Assembly (NCBI GenBank): GCA_013176395.1
Contig: JABMLP010000011.1
Span: 930,001-994,000, forward strand
Direction: 5' to 3'
Source of the DNA: Venturia oleaginea
Lineage: Eukaryota > Ascomycota > Dothideomycetes > Venturiales > Venturiaceae
DNA length: 64,000 bases
Shown here: piece by piece, positions 47,141 through 57,012 of the stretch
Layout: each line of letters opens with the position of its first letter
Position numbering within the stretch: the first letter of the stretch is position 1
Position numbers and translations under genes: made by a program
The notes under the pieces: generated by a model
Told to the model about the DNA's origin: nothing
Databases searched by the model: none
Seen by the model: only the letters and a program-made list of their open reading frames with translations

Positions 47141-48202
47141 ACAATACGAGTAGCCCTCGTAGGCAAGCCAAAGGAGTGGAAGTTACGACAACTTAAGAAG
47201 CATACGTGTCCCTCCCAGTGTCATATTGGCTGGCAGCGCGTTCATTCAGTCAAATATCTCGCTCGAAATCACTTCGATATTGTCGCCAATAATCGCAAAC
47301 TCCCCTCGAAATTCGTACAAGATGAAGCACGTCTCGAGCAGGGCAACAAGATCTCCAGCCGGCAAGCCCATCGCACTGTGGTAGAGGTCAGGAACCAGAT
47401 TGAAGGGGAGGAGAGTAAGCAGTTTCAGTACATCAAACCCTTGCTACTGGCGCTTCACGACGCGAAGATTCACGATCATGAGTTCATCTCTGAGGAGGAG
47501 GGAGACATTGGCGCAGATTGGGCTGAACTCTGCAACTTATATAACGGCGCTACTATCAAGTACAAGTCAGAGAGAGGTGTCTTTCAAGCCGCTGTAATTA
47601 TGCCTTCGGCGTGTACTTTGGCTCTTGACAGATGTCGTAGTCTTCTCGTCTTTGACGGCACTAACTGCTCCTCCAAATATGGAGGCATCCTGCTTGTTGT
47701 CACCACCGTGGATGCCGACGAAAACAACCTCCTTATAGCCTTGGCAATCGTACCTACAGAGTCAAAAGATTGGTGGGAATGGTTCTCCGAAGCCATCGTC
47801 GAAAACCTCACAATGTTTGGCAGAGAAGAAGGCAATGACCCTAGAGAGTTTGCGATAATCACTGACCGCGGCAAAGGCCTCGTCCCAGCTATTAGTAAGT
47901 AATTTCCGGGCTCCTGGCATTACTACTGTACCTGGCATCTTGCACAGAATGTAGATGACCACATCAACAACATAATTACGGCCAAATTCAAGCAGATGTG
48001 CCGTGTCACCTCCCACCGCGAATTCCAAGCTCTTCTCAAAGAAATACGTGTTCTCAACCCGGAGGCGGCCAAGTATATTGAGTGATAAAATGAGTGAAGG
48101 TGATCAAGCTTGATTTAATCTACGTGGCAGAAGTGAGGGATATATATTCTGCGTCACGTGCCGTCACATGCAGTCACGTGCACAATGTGGTGATCGCCCT
48201 TA

Positions 48203-49329
48203 ACGTAATTCACTAGCGAGCGGGCCACACCACCGAGCGGGCCACCGAATCGATCATCTCATCTTTGCAAGCTTACACCACCACAACGCCTTTATTAATC
48301 AAGACTATCTATTATACAGAAGATTATCGATATTTAGGGCAATCGCTCGCAGCATGGTCAAAGCCCTTACATACAAAACAACTAGGTAAACCAAAGCAAT
48401 TCCCTTGACTTGCACTACTTGATGACGAGGCTGTTGCAACAACTGTTTGCTGTATAGGAGCAACACTTGCCTGTATAGGCTGCTGTATAGTATTCTCCAT
48501 CAGGCCTTGTGCCTCTGCAACCGTAAGTGTTATTTTCTTTGAGATCTGCTTTTTTTTGACTGCTCTCTTCCTCTTTTGCCTCTCATTCGCTGCTCTCAAT
48601 TTCTGATTCTCATCTGCCAACAGTCGCTTCAATTGCTGTAACCCACTCCCGATCGCCTGGCTGTAATTGAGGTGGCTTGCCCCGTCGATCTGAGGTAGTA
48701 AGGACGCGTGAGGTGCTTGCAATACCCATTGCAAAGCCAGTCTCATCGAAGTTATAGATATCCTCCTCTTGAATGTCGTATTTCTGAATTGTATTACTCA
48801 CAAGCCGAAACCAGGCTCCGATAAGCTCTGGATCTTCGCATTGAGCACGCTGATAATCGTACTTGCGATTGAATCTCGATTGCAGGGTAGGCTGTCGCTT
48901 GATGAACCTGGCAGACCAGTTGATACCGATTGAAGCTGAGGGACCGACGCGTTGTTGAAGCAGTAATTTCGCCGCATTCTGTACTGCACAGACTCGAGCA
49001 GGATAGCCTCGATTATTCATTGAGATAATCTATTGAGTTAAGACTTCTTCCTCTGTGGGAGTAAGTTTGTGGCTGTTTGCGCGCGTTTCGACGCGTGCAA
49101 CGCGTCCAGAGTGGCGATATTTGAGGGTACTGTATGGTACATTATAAGCTAATGCAGCTTGGCAAATAGTTGTGATTTGGCCTTTTTGATAGGCTTGAAG
49201 AGCAAGAAGTAATCGGCCTTCTTGCTGGGCTTTAGAAGGCATGAGGTGGTGGTGTAGAGGCTTGCAAAGATGAAATGATCGATTCGGTAGCCCGCTCGGT
49301 GGTGTGGCCCGCTCGCTAGTGAATTACGT
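48203..49329 (-). mobile_element. Internally deleted pogo element (1127 bp)
   Basis: TIRs begin ACGTAATTCACTAGCGAGCG at 48203 and mirror the end at 49329, with TA on both sides (48201-48202 and 49330-49331). The TIR organisation, with two GAGCGGGCC-type boxes, parallels the 44.3-kb element, but the sequence differs. The element keeps both ends and parts of the transposase gene, so it could be moved in trans by a full-length relative. Confidence 0.92.
48324..49242 (-). pseudogene. Deleted pogo transposase gene
   Basis: The N-terminal HTH is intact from 49242 (QAYQKGQITTICQAALAYNV, then a stop near 49030). The frame continues from 49020 with LLLQQRVGPSASIGINW to YNFDETGFAMG and GDREWVTAIEA. 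It then jumps to ENQKLRAANERQKRKRAVKK and ends with the knuckle CFVCKGFDHAASDC. The second and third catalytic aspartates are lost in an internal deletion that also changes the frame. It preserves the N-terminus missing from the 44-kb copy. Confidence 0.85.
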
Positions 49330-49972
49330 TATTCTAAAACATTGAGGATATTGACAACAGCAAATTTGATCGCTGGGCATCCGCCTACGCGCCTTACGAC
49401 GAGTTTCCTCGTTACGGACACACTACATCTGGCGTTGGAGAGTCAATGAACGGCAGATATCTTGATGAGAGGCGGGAGCCGATTCTGTACATGTTGGAAG
49501 ACATCTGGACCGCCACAATGCCGTCAACCACATCGCAGATCGCAGAGATAATGGCCGGAAGATGATATGCGTTCTACAGAAGAAAGGTATGTCAAAATCG
49601 CGCCATTTTGAAGCTCCTAAACTGACATTAGATAGGCAAGGCAATTGTACGACTTCTGAACACCGCTGCTATTGGCTGGCGCGTCGATTTAGATGCGAGA
49701 ACTTGTACTTGGCTTGAGTGGCAGGACATACGTCTTCCCTGAGCTCATGCTTGGTGCGCTGCCGATTTCTTCAAAGTCGATTCTTATATCCTACTCTTTG
49801 GCACTGACAACGTCAAGAATCTAGTTCTAGGCGATGTAACCACCGGCATCCAAATCTACATGGCTCAACGCTATAGAGAGACCTACCTTCCTTCCTGTCG
49901 CACCATATGAGTGACGCCTGCGATGCCAGCGAGATTGGTAGGGACATTGAGTTGTTATCGGAGGAAGAATGA

Positions 49973-50457
49973 GCGATTTTGAGGCCGCCGGCAGTATGTA
50001 CAGCGGCCTTAGCACGGTTCTGAGCGAGATATTTGAGCCAAAATAATGAATTTAATTGAGTTGAGTCCATTGCCGTGTAGTTTGAGTTTGTACATTATTC
50101 AAATGCGGTTAGCGCCATTCTATGGTGATGGTCGGCGTAATGCCCCTGAGATTGACTTCGATTACAGCAGCGACTCTATGCAATGAATGGCTGAACCTTT
50201 TGGCCTCAAACATATAATCAGTGACTATCGCATACAATTTATGACTAAAACATACACGAATTTGTCTTCATGCCAAATGATTGTGGTAGTCATTGCGTGT
50301 ATGTGCTAGTCCGAAAAATCGATGATTGTGGGTGTACAGTCATTAGCCGAGACTTATAACATACCACGTAGAAACTCTATGTATACTTGTTATAATCTAG
50401 TTACTATAAATACGTGTTAACCTAATGGTCGGTATGTAAAGAGATTCTACGAAGTTG
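49973..50457. other. Spacer between MULE relic and SDR
   Basis: AT-rich sequence with no supported gene; the outer end of the decayed MULE may extend into it. Confidence 0.35.
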
Positions 50458-51302
50458 TTACAGGGCCTTTGTGACTGTAGTGTAGTACATCCGCCAGGCC
50501 ATGAAATTGATAATAGTATGTGGTGATGGTATTGGAGTGTTCAATCGATGGTCGCTCGGGAGATCGAGATATCCTGCCACGCTTGATTTCAATATCAACC
50601 ATTTCTCTCGAGATGGGGAAGGCGACATCGCAAAGTAGTGAAGAGCTAATTTGGTGGTGTACAAAACGCCCACAATATTGCTTTGAGCGATGCGGAGATC
50701 TGGTTCTTGTGGTTCTTCTGAGTCGTCTTACTCAAAATTAGCTAATGACGCATGCAGCCAGAAACGATGATGGACTATTGGGAGAAAAGCATACCGATAG
50801 TCATGATCGGATCATTTGTTGTTATTATTCCAGCATTGGCGATGACAATGTCAATCCTGCCATTCGAAGAGTTCTTCAGGGCGCTTTTGAAGGCAAAGAG
50901 CTGTTCTGACCAGAATCGGACGTCACACTTTATGAAATAGACACTGCTCATGTTAGATGTAACAAGAAAGCCTAAGGGCGGCTAAGCGGACTAACTTCTG
51001 TAAGGCTGCGAGCGCCTGGTTCTCATTGAGATCCACGATAGTGATATGAGCGCTAATAATGTATTAGTTTCGACTACGAACGGAAGGATTGCAACAATCA
51101 TATACCCGGCGGCAGAAAATGCTCTGACATAGGCGGCGCCTAATCCACTGCTACCTGCAAGTTCTGGGTGAGTCCTGTCCCTTGTCTTAAGGTTCATGTT
51201 TTACTTACCGCCTGTAACGATAACGGTTTTCTCTTTCAGGTTGCCTAATTTAGGCAAAATGGAAGAGTCCACACCTTTTTCCTCAACGTAAGTGAAAGCC
51301 AT
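50458..51302 (-). pseudogene. C-terminally truncated short-chain dehydrogenase, splice sites intact
   Basis: Five exons join in phase: 51302-51209, 51154-51106, 51052-50996, 50943-50795 and 50705-50458. The introns of 54, 53, 52 and 89 bases have GTAAGT, GTATAT, GTTAGT and GTATGC donors. The spliced protein (198 aa) has the cofactor loop VIVTGGSSGLGAAYVRAF, the acidic loop ITIVDLNENQAL, IDIVIANAGI, and EPDLRIAQSNIVGVLYTTKL followed by LKSSVAGYLDLP. This is the 15-hydroxyprostaglandin-dehydrogenase-like SDR pattern. After LDLP the sequence no longer matches an SDR, and the catalytic YxxxK and C-terminal helices are missing. It ends in AT-rich DNA near the MULE relic. Intact splice signals suggest recent loss of the 3' end. 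Confidence 0.72.
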
Positions 51303-52318
51303 ATGTACTTTTTGCTTCTTCGTAGGTTTGCAAATCCCAAGGCTGATGCGGGGTGCCTCCAAGTTTTGTATCGACAGAACTGTGAGGGGCAAAACTCTTA
51401 TCAGTTTCACTCTTTGCGTCTAGCAAACAACGGGATAGTGATGTCGGCTATCCAGGGTGAAGTTGCACCCAGCGTTCCCCTGCACCGTTTCTCTGTCAGA
51501 AACATGTTGAAGACAATTGGCTCGGCCCATATATCGAACAGGTCCACTGCGCACAGAATGCGATGGTAGATGGACCGGCTGCTTGAAAAGATATCAATAA
51601 CGACTACAAATCCCAGTGGCGAATGTCATTCTCACTTAGCTCCATCTGTCTAGCTCCACAATAGGATAGCTGAGAGCCTGACCTTCGATACCGTAGATTT
51701 CGCCCAAAGTCGCACCCGTTGCAGGGATCAAAGTGACCCGGCACAGACGTTTCTTATATGGACGGAAACCATCTTCTAAGGATCTCCTATACAAATTTCG
51801 TCCATGCGTATCCCTGCAACCGGTGCGACTTTGGGCGAAATCCACGGTAGCTTTCACGAACAGGCGTAACGCATCCTTGCATACTACTGTTCACGTGATA
51901 TTTCAATCCTCGCTTTAATCCATGGAGTTGGACGCCAAAGGAAACCAACTCCATACACAAGAAGAGTTGATGCGACGAGTAATGAAACAATGGTCGCGTA
52001 AGTGAATTTGGATCGGCTCAGGATGCATCAGTCTGCCTGGACTGAGAAGCAATACACGGATGCCTACAGAGGATGACAGAAATTATCTTCTAAACTAATC
52101 TCATCCATTGTTCGGGAACTATATGGTAGCTGGAAGATGACCCCGTACTGTCAAGTGGTGCCGAGTACTTCCCAATGTCCCTTCCTATATCAACTTTTGT
52201 CCAAGAAACGAGGTCAGGCAGAACATTATCCGGATCTTATCTAACAGAGTTACTTGATTGCGATGTAAGAGAAACCAATGGATCCAGGAGGCCTACCTGG
52301 ATATGTCTACGACGGGGG
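51303..52318. other. Spacer with a hairpin
   Basis: No gene supported. Contains the inverted repeat at 51690-51849 and the probable promoter of the SDR. Confidence 0.4.
51690..51849. repeat. 40-bp inverted repeat (hairpin) with 80-bp loop
   Basis: Arms 51690-51729 and 51810-51849 are complementary with two or three mismatches. The shared block is ATTTCGCCCAAAGTCGCAC. Pairing may extend weakly outward through GCCTG. The structure resembles a foldback element remnant. Confidence 0.8.
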
Positions 52319-52573
52319 CTAAGTAATGCAATAGGTATTACGTGAACCGCGACAGCAGATAGTCTTTTTCTTTCCTGGACATGGGTCGATGGGGGATTTA
52401 CAGCTTTCCTTCTTGCACTGTTTTATACCCTAGTTAGACCGATAGACACGTAGATAAGTTTGACTTACAGTAGTCGAGACGCAATCTTTTGGCGGGGGGT
52501 CACAAAGTAATTTCCCCGCGGCGAAAGAGGAGAGGCTGAGAACAGCTAGAAGACTGAGAGATGTAATGTGCAT
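52319..52573 (-). CDS. Small secreted cysteine-rich protein, 67 aa, eight cysteines
   Basis: Two exons: 52573-52469 and 52417-52319. The 51-base intron starts GTAAGT, contains TCTAACTAG and ends AACAG. Exon 1 encodes MHITSLSLLAVLSLSSFAAG, a textbook signal peptide, then KLLCDPPPKDCVSTT. Exon 2 encodes CKKESCKSPIDPC, then KKKTICCRGSRNTYCIT and TAG. The mature peptide of about 47 residues has eight cysteines including one CC pair, a count that fits four disulphides, and is basic. Unspliced reading meets a stop in the intron, so splicing is required. A TATATAT at 52638-52644 lies about 65 bases upstream of the ATG. It resembles plant-pathogen effectors or antimicrobial peptides in form; no family is recognised. 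It is isolated in the transposon island. Confidence 0.68.
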
Positions 52574-52637
52574 AATGGAAGAGACGGGAAGTTGAGGCGT
52601 TTGGATGAATGGTAGAAACCCTGTGGTATTCAGTAGC

Positions 52638-52644
52638 TATATAT
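52638..52644 (-). promoter_or_regulatory. TATA-like box upstream of the cysteine-rich secreted protein
   Basis: TATATAT on the minus strand about 65 bases before the start codon at 52573, a normal position for a short leader. Confidence 0.4.
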
Positions 52645-52959
52645 GTACGTTTACTTCTCGTAAAACACCTCCGCAAATTTCATATGATATTGTAATTCCG
52701 GAAGTTATGTCCCCGTGCTGCACTTTCAAATCGGTTAATTGCTGAATACCAACATACATTCGATTTTCTTGCAGTTACATACATTAAATTGCTGTTACAT
52801 ACAAACGACATATATGTATACAATTTGTATGCGATTGCAAACATAATATGCAAACGACATATATACATACAATTTATATATGATTGCAAATATAATATGT
52901 AGCCGCCTCAACGCCGCAACGCCGCAAAAAAGAGACTAGTCCAAAAAGAGAAGAATGTA

Positions 52960-53221
52960 CAGATGTTTTGATGGTGTTTTTGAGCGATTTAACCCTTAAA
53001 CAGTTCAGTGCATTGCGTTTCAAACATATACAGAGATTACCGCTTTCAGACGTTTTTATGGTGTTTTTGAGCGATTCAACCCTCAACACAATTCAGCGCA
53101 TTGCGTTCAAAATATGTATAGAGATTACCGCTTTCAGACATTTTGATGGTGTTTTTGAGCGATTCAACCCTCAAACAGTTCAGTGCATTGCGTTCAAAAT
53201 ATATACAGAGATTACCGCTTT
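52960..53221. repeat. Three 87-88 bp tandem repeats at the MULE 3' end
   Basis: Units start at 52960, 53047 and 53135. They share GGTGTTTTTGAGCGATT and end with GAGATTACCGCTTT. The last unit overlaps the transposase stop codon (TTA at 53212-53214 on the plus strand). Confidence 0.92.
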
Positions 53222-55839
53222 GGGCATGCCAAAAATGCGTGATTTGGATCACGGCAAATGCTGCAGGGACCACGAATACGTTTCGGAATAGGAGGCTCTA
53301 CTGATGATGGCTCTGCAGAGCGCTTTTGCCGTGGAGTTAGGCGGAGGGACTCTTGAGTAGCAGCAGTAGTAGAGCCGAATGGTGTTAGAAGCCATCTGCT
53401 TGAGTTAGGCTGAGATTCAGCCTCGTCCTGATCGTCACCGGCATCAGGGTCACCACGGTTCAAGTATAACTCGGCGGCCTCGGCAATGGCGTATTCATCA
53501 CTCATAACTGCAGCTTCGGCTTCTGTGCGGGATACGAAGGTGATATTGGCGGCGGCAGAGGTAGAAGGCAGAGGTTCAGTATCATCATCATCGCTAGATT
53601 GCTCGTCGTCGTCAGATATCGCAATTGGGGCTGCAGCCTTAGCGGCCGATTTTGAGCGTGTAGATGTCGATTTTGGCGTTGTATTTAAAGCCGGTTTAAG
53701 CGTAGAATTGGTGGCAGATTTAGTAGGTTTAGTAGTCGATTTGGCAGTGTTTTTGGGAGTAGATTCTTTGTCGGAGGTGTCGCATAAAGCGCGCACTCGG
53801 TCACTGAGGGCGAAGGTATCCTTGCGATTCTGAATTCGAGCTGCACTGGCGGCGGCCTCAATATCATCCTGACGCTTCTGCTTTTTGGCTTTACGAGTAG
53901 ATCTAGCGGCGGCAGTGTCACCCTTACGCCTAGAATCTTTGCGAATACGAGTATTGGTGTTGTCAACTCGATAACGCTTCTCTCGAGGTCGCCCTGCTTT
54001 ACGGGCGGCCTCATTTGGCAACGTGGTTCCATCTGGAATGAGGTTTGAGAGCACAATTGGGCGCATTGATCCCTCGTAGGTATTACGAGAGTTCAATCTC
54101 GTATAAACGGTGGGAGGATAGACTGTATACATGTTCTCAAAATCCAGCTGTTGATGTATAAATGCAGCGAATGCGTGAGCGCAAGGGAGACCATGGTCCT
54201 GCCACTCAAGGCAATCGCATTTACCTTTTTTGAGGTGAATCACCCATCCAGGAGCTCCGGGTGAGTCGTGAAGCCGTACTAATACAACGAATGTACTGGA
54301 GGTGTAGGCAATCATCCTACGGCCAACTTCATAGCGGTCATACTGATGCTGTGCCGCATACTGAGTAAGGGGTTGGCCGTGGATAACTTCCTTCCCATGG
54401 TCAAAGGTTGCGCGCTTCCAGATTCGCTGCATTACCTTGGTCCAGATAGCCTCAAGCATATGCAATGGTGTCATCTTTCGCTCCTCCAGGTAACGTGCGT
54501 TCATTGACTCTCCAATGTTCGAAGTTGTATGGCTGTACCGAGAATACTCAGTAAGTGGCGCGTAGGCTTTACAGTAACGGTCCTTCTCGCCAATAGCCTC
54601 AATGTATGCAACCGCGGCATCGCCGTTATCGAAGGCGCGAATCTGCTCAACGAGGGCGTAATGGGCGGCTTTAGTAGGGGCTTGACACGCTCTGCGGAAC
54701 AAGATCTCGACATCCTGGCCGTGGTATTTGCGGACATTCTCTGCCAAGTGCTGAGTACAGAAGTAGTGGTGAGCGAGAGGGTAAGGAAAGTACTTTGCGA
54801 TAGATGGATCAAGGCCTTTGCCGCGGTCAGTAATAATGCTGATACGTAGTTCATCCTCCTCTTCTTCTTCCGGGTCATCCTCTGATGGCTGTGTAATGTA
54901 ACGGGAGATAAGGTTGATCTGTAGAAGCTCAAAAAACCAACACCACCACTCAATTGACTCGGTAGGTACGATTGCGCAGGCCAAAACCAGTGTATTCTCG
55001 TTAGCGTCGAGGCTTGTTGCAATAAGTAGGATACCGCCGTATTTAGAGGAGCAATGAGCGCCGTCAAAGACGAGGAGGTTCCTTTTATGGTGCCAGGCAA
55101 TTACCATCGCTGTAGGTAACACTGCGGCTGCTTGAAAAACACCATCCTCGCTCCTTTTGACGCGTGTGAAGGCGCCATCATAGCCTGATTCCTGGTTTGT
55201 AACATCCTCAAGAACCTGCTTAGTTATCTCGCCGTTGAGAAGAGAGCCCTGTTGTTTGAGGAAGCGAAGCATTGGTAGGATCAGTTCAAACTGCTGCTTA
55301 GTGTCTCCATCGAGATCAAGAAGACCAGCCTGCTTGGTTCTCCATGCCGTATTGTACGTGATAGTGTGTCCGGTTGTAAGGCACGCGTTGGTCTTGATAT
55401 TTTTAGGCTTGATTGAGCGATCATTGGCGATTACCGTAAAGTTATGGCGCTTCTGGTAGCGTACGCTATTGGGAGCGCGCCAGCTATCGTGAGCCTGGGT
55501 AGGACAATTATGAGGTACGAGAGAGCGTAGGACAGGGCGAGGGGAGTCTTTTGTGAAGGCAATACGAGCCTATAAAGCTATTAGGACCACCGTAATACGA
55601 TAATTTTGTAGACTTACCTTGAAAGGACACTTATCCTTATCATTCTCTCCTCTGGCGGCCTTGGGTTGACGGCATATAGCATACCAGAACCGGTTAGTAC
55701 CAGTAACGACTTTGAAGCTCTCGCGGGCCTCAATGATGGCGTCGTATATAGCATCTACCCCAGATTCAATAGACTCAAATTCCATCCCAATCGTGAGGCT
55801 AGGGTAGCGAGGGCGGTCCTCAGGTGGTGGGGTATCCAT
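53212..55839 (-). CDS. MULE transposase (859 aa)
   Basis: Exon 1 is 55839-55618 and exon 2 is 55569-53212. The 48-base intron (GTAAGT...TATAG) joins CPFK to ARIAFTKD in phase. The N-terminal part (residues 1-75) has the Trp/Cys/His pattern of a FAR1/WRKY-GCM1-like DNA-binding domain (FWYAICRQP...DKCPFK). The MULE catalytic domain includes LLVFDGAHCSSKYGGILLIA (first Asp), ITDRGKGLDPSI (second Asp) and HYFCTQHLAENVRK (the C/H motif). A SWIM zinc finger follows: CDCLEWQDHGLPCAHAF. A Lys/Ser/Thr-rich tail ends in a zinc knuckle C-x2-C-x4-H-x4-C (CSICRDPNHAFLAC) four residues before the stop. There are no stops or frameshifts. The whole catalytic set and both termini are present. Confidence 0.9.
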
Positions 55840-56392
55840 TGCAAGCGTACGATTAAGGTAGTAATAGAATAGTGTACGGTAGTGTTAATGTTTAAGGCAG
55901 GGCGATAGGATTATTGCGACAAGACGGGCGGTCAGTTGCCTGAAGTCCCTCATAGTAGATCGTAGCATAAGCCGCAGATTACATCCCGAACGCTAGATAA
56001 TAGAGGGTACCTCGCCTAAATGACGTGCGACCGTGAAAATTTTCACTACCCAAAGTTGACCCAACTCCAAACGCAGCAGCTTCAACCCAGTTGCAACAAG
56101 CCTCGATCGCTTAAAAGCAGTGCGATAAGGCTTATTCTTGCTTATGGCAACTGGATTTTTGATCGTAGGCTGCAACGAGGTTCAGACGAGGCGGGAGACA
56201 ATATTCACGTGATTTAGGCACTGCGGCATTGCGGCGGTTGGGCCAATAGGAATTATGTATGTAACTGCAATTACCCTTGCGGGATTGTATGTGCGCGCAA
56301 TTAAATTTAGTGTATGTAACTGCAATTTAATGTATGTAACTGCAAGAAAATCGAATGTATGTTGGTATTCAGCAATTAACCGACTTTCAAAT

Positions 56393-57012
56393 TGCATTCT
56401 CGGATCTATCTCCATCTCGCCACGCCTTCGGATCACGGTCATCTGGCACGTTTATCAGTTGATTGGCCGGACGCAGGCCAGGGCACGTGAATTTTCATTA
56501 TGAGCGAGCAAGCCATTGAGCCCTGAGCCATACAGGCTTCCTCAGCCACACGGGGCTTCAGCCACGGGGTAGGTCTCAGGATGGCATGCCCACGGCTCAA
56601 TTGCTTCTCGATTGAAGGCAAATGAGGTGCCCTACTGCCCGCACGTATAAGACGTTGACTACAGGGTGTAGGCGGGTGGGAATCTAGATACAAGACAAGC
56701 CGCAGAGGGCTCAGAAGTCGTGCGATATGCGAGATCGCCATGTTGTTGTTGTCGCTTGGATGGATGGATGGATGGATGAATTCAATACACCCGTCGGGCC
56801 AGTATGGCTCCAGGGGGACACTACCGACTCTCTGTTATACATTATATCCCACTGTCAACCCTCCCTTCATTCCAAGCCCAAACCTTAAATTTTATAACGT
56901 ATCTTTCCAACATACTCTGTTTTCAAATTGACCAAAACTCCAGAAACAACAACAAAAACGAAAGGCGCAACTCACCGTCTACCAATAGACTGATAGGATC
57001 AGAGATTGGCGG
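56393..57012. other. Spacer between MULE and LINE, including the probable LINE 3' UTR
   Basis: No gene. Contains (GGAT)n-like repeats at about 56757-56776. I cannot define the LINE 3' end or a poly-A tail. Confidence 0.4.

Larger units (their letters stand above)
48083..49341. mobile_element. TG...CA insertion with 5-bp duplication (solo-LTR-like), itself interrupted
   Basis: The insertion into the MULE relic begins TGATAAAATGAG and ends TCTAAAACA. It is flanked by TTGAG at 48078-48082 and 49342-49346. Without the pogo copy inside it, only about 130 bp remain. TG...CA ends with a 5-bp duplication suggest a solo LTR. The small size leaves a TRIM-type LTR or another element possible. It contains repeated GTCACGTG/GTCACATG phrases near 48150-48180. 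Confidence 0.65.
47195..49972 (+). pseudogene. Decayed MULE transposase split by nested insertions
   Basis: The left part (47195-48082) reads in one frame from TCPSQCHIGWQRVHSVKYL through LVFDGTNCSSKYGGILLVVT, VPTESKDWWEWFSEAI and ITDRGKGLVPAISK, then after a stop HLAQNVDDHINN to AAKYIE. The right part resumes at 49342 with DIDNSKFDRWASAYAPYDEF, GHTTSGVGESMNGRYLDERR and further pieces with stops, ending ELLSEEE at 49972. The order matches the complete MULE at 53-56 kb. If the insertion and one TTGAG copy are left out of the reading, the frame runs straight across the junction (KYIE to DIDN). Several stops in the right part show old decay independent of the insertion. Confidence 0.85.
52731..56382 (-). 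mobile_element. Complete Mutator-like element (MULE), about 3.65 kb
   Basis: Terminal inverted repeats of about 73 bases lie at 52731-52803 and 56310-56382. They contain AATGTATGTTGGTATTCAGC and are almost identical. Both ends are followed by ACTTTCAAA (52722-52730 and 56383-56391; a tenth base T also matches). This is the 9-10 bp target duplication typical of Mutator elements. A single transposase gene fills the element on the minus strand. A three-copy 88-bp tandem repeat lies between the left TIR and the gene's stop. TIRs, duplication and open gene all being present suggests recent, possibly ongoing, mobility. Confidence 0.92.

Noticed and set aside
49404..49416. GTTACGGACAC-like phrase resembling the end of the palindromic MITE at 44 kb
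   Set aside because: It encodes RYGHT of the MULE relic, which is conserved in the intact copy's SRYSHT region, so the match is coincidental.
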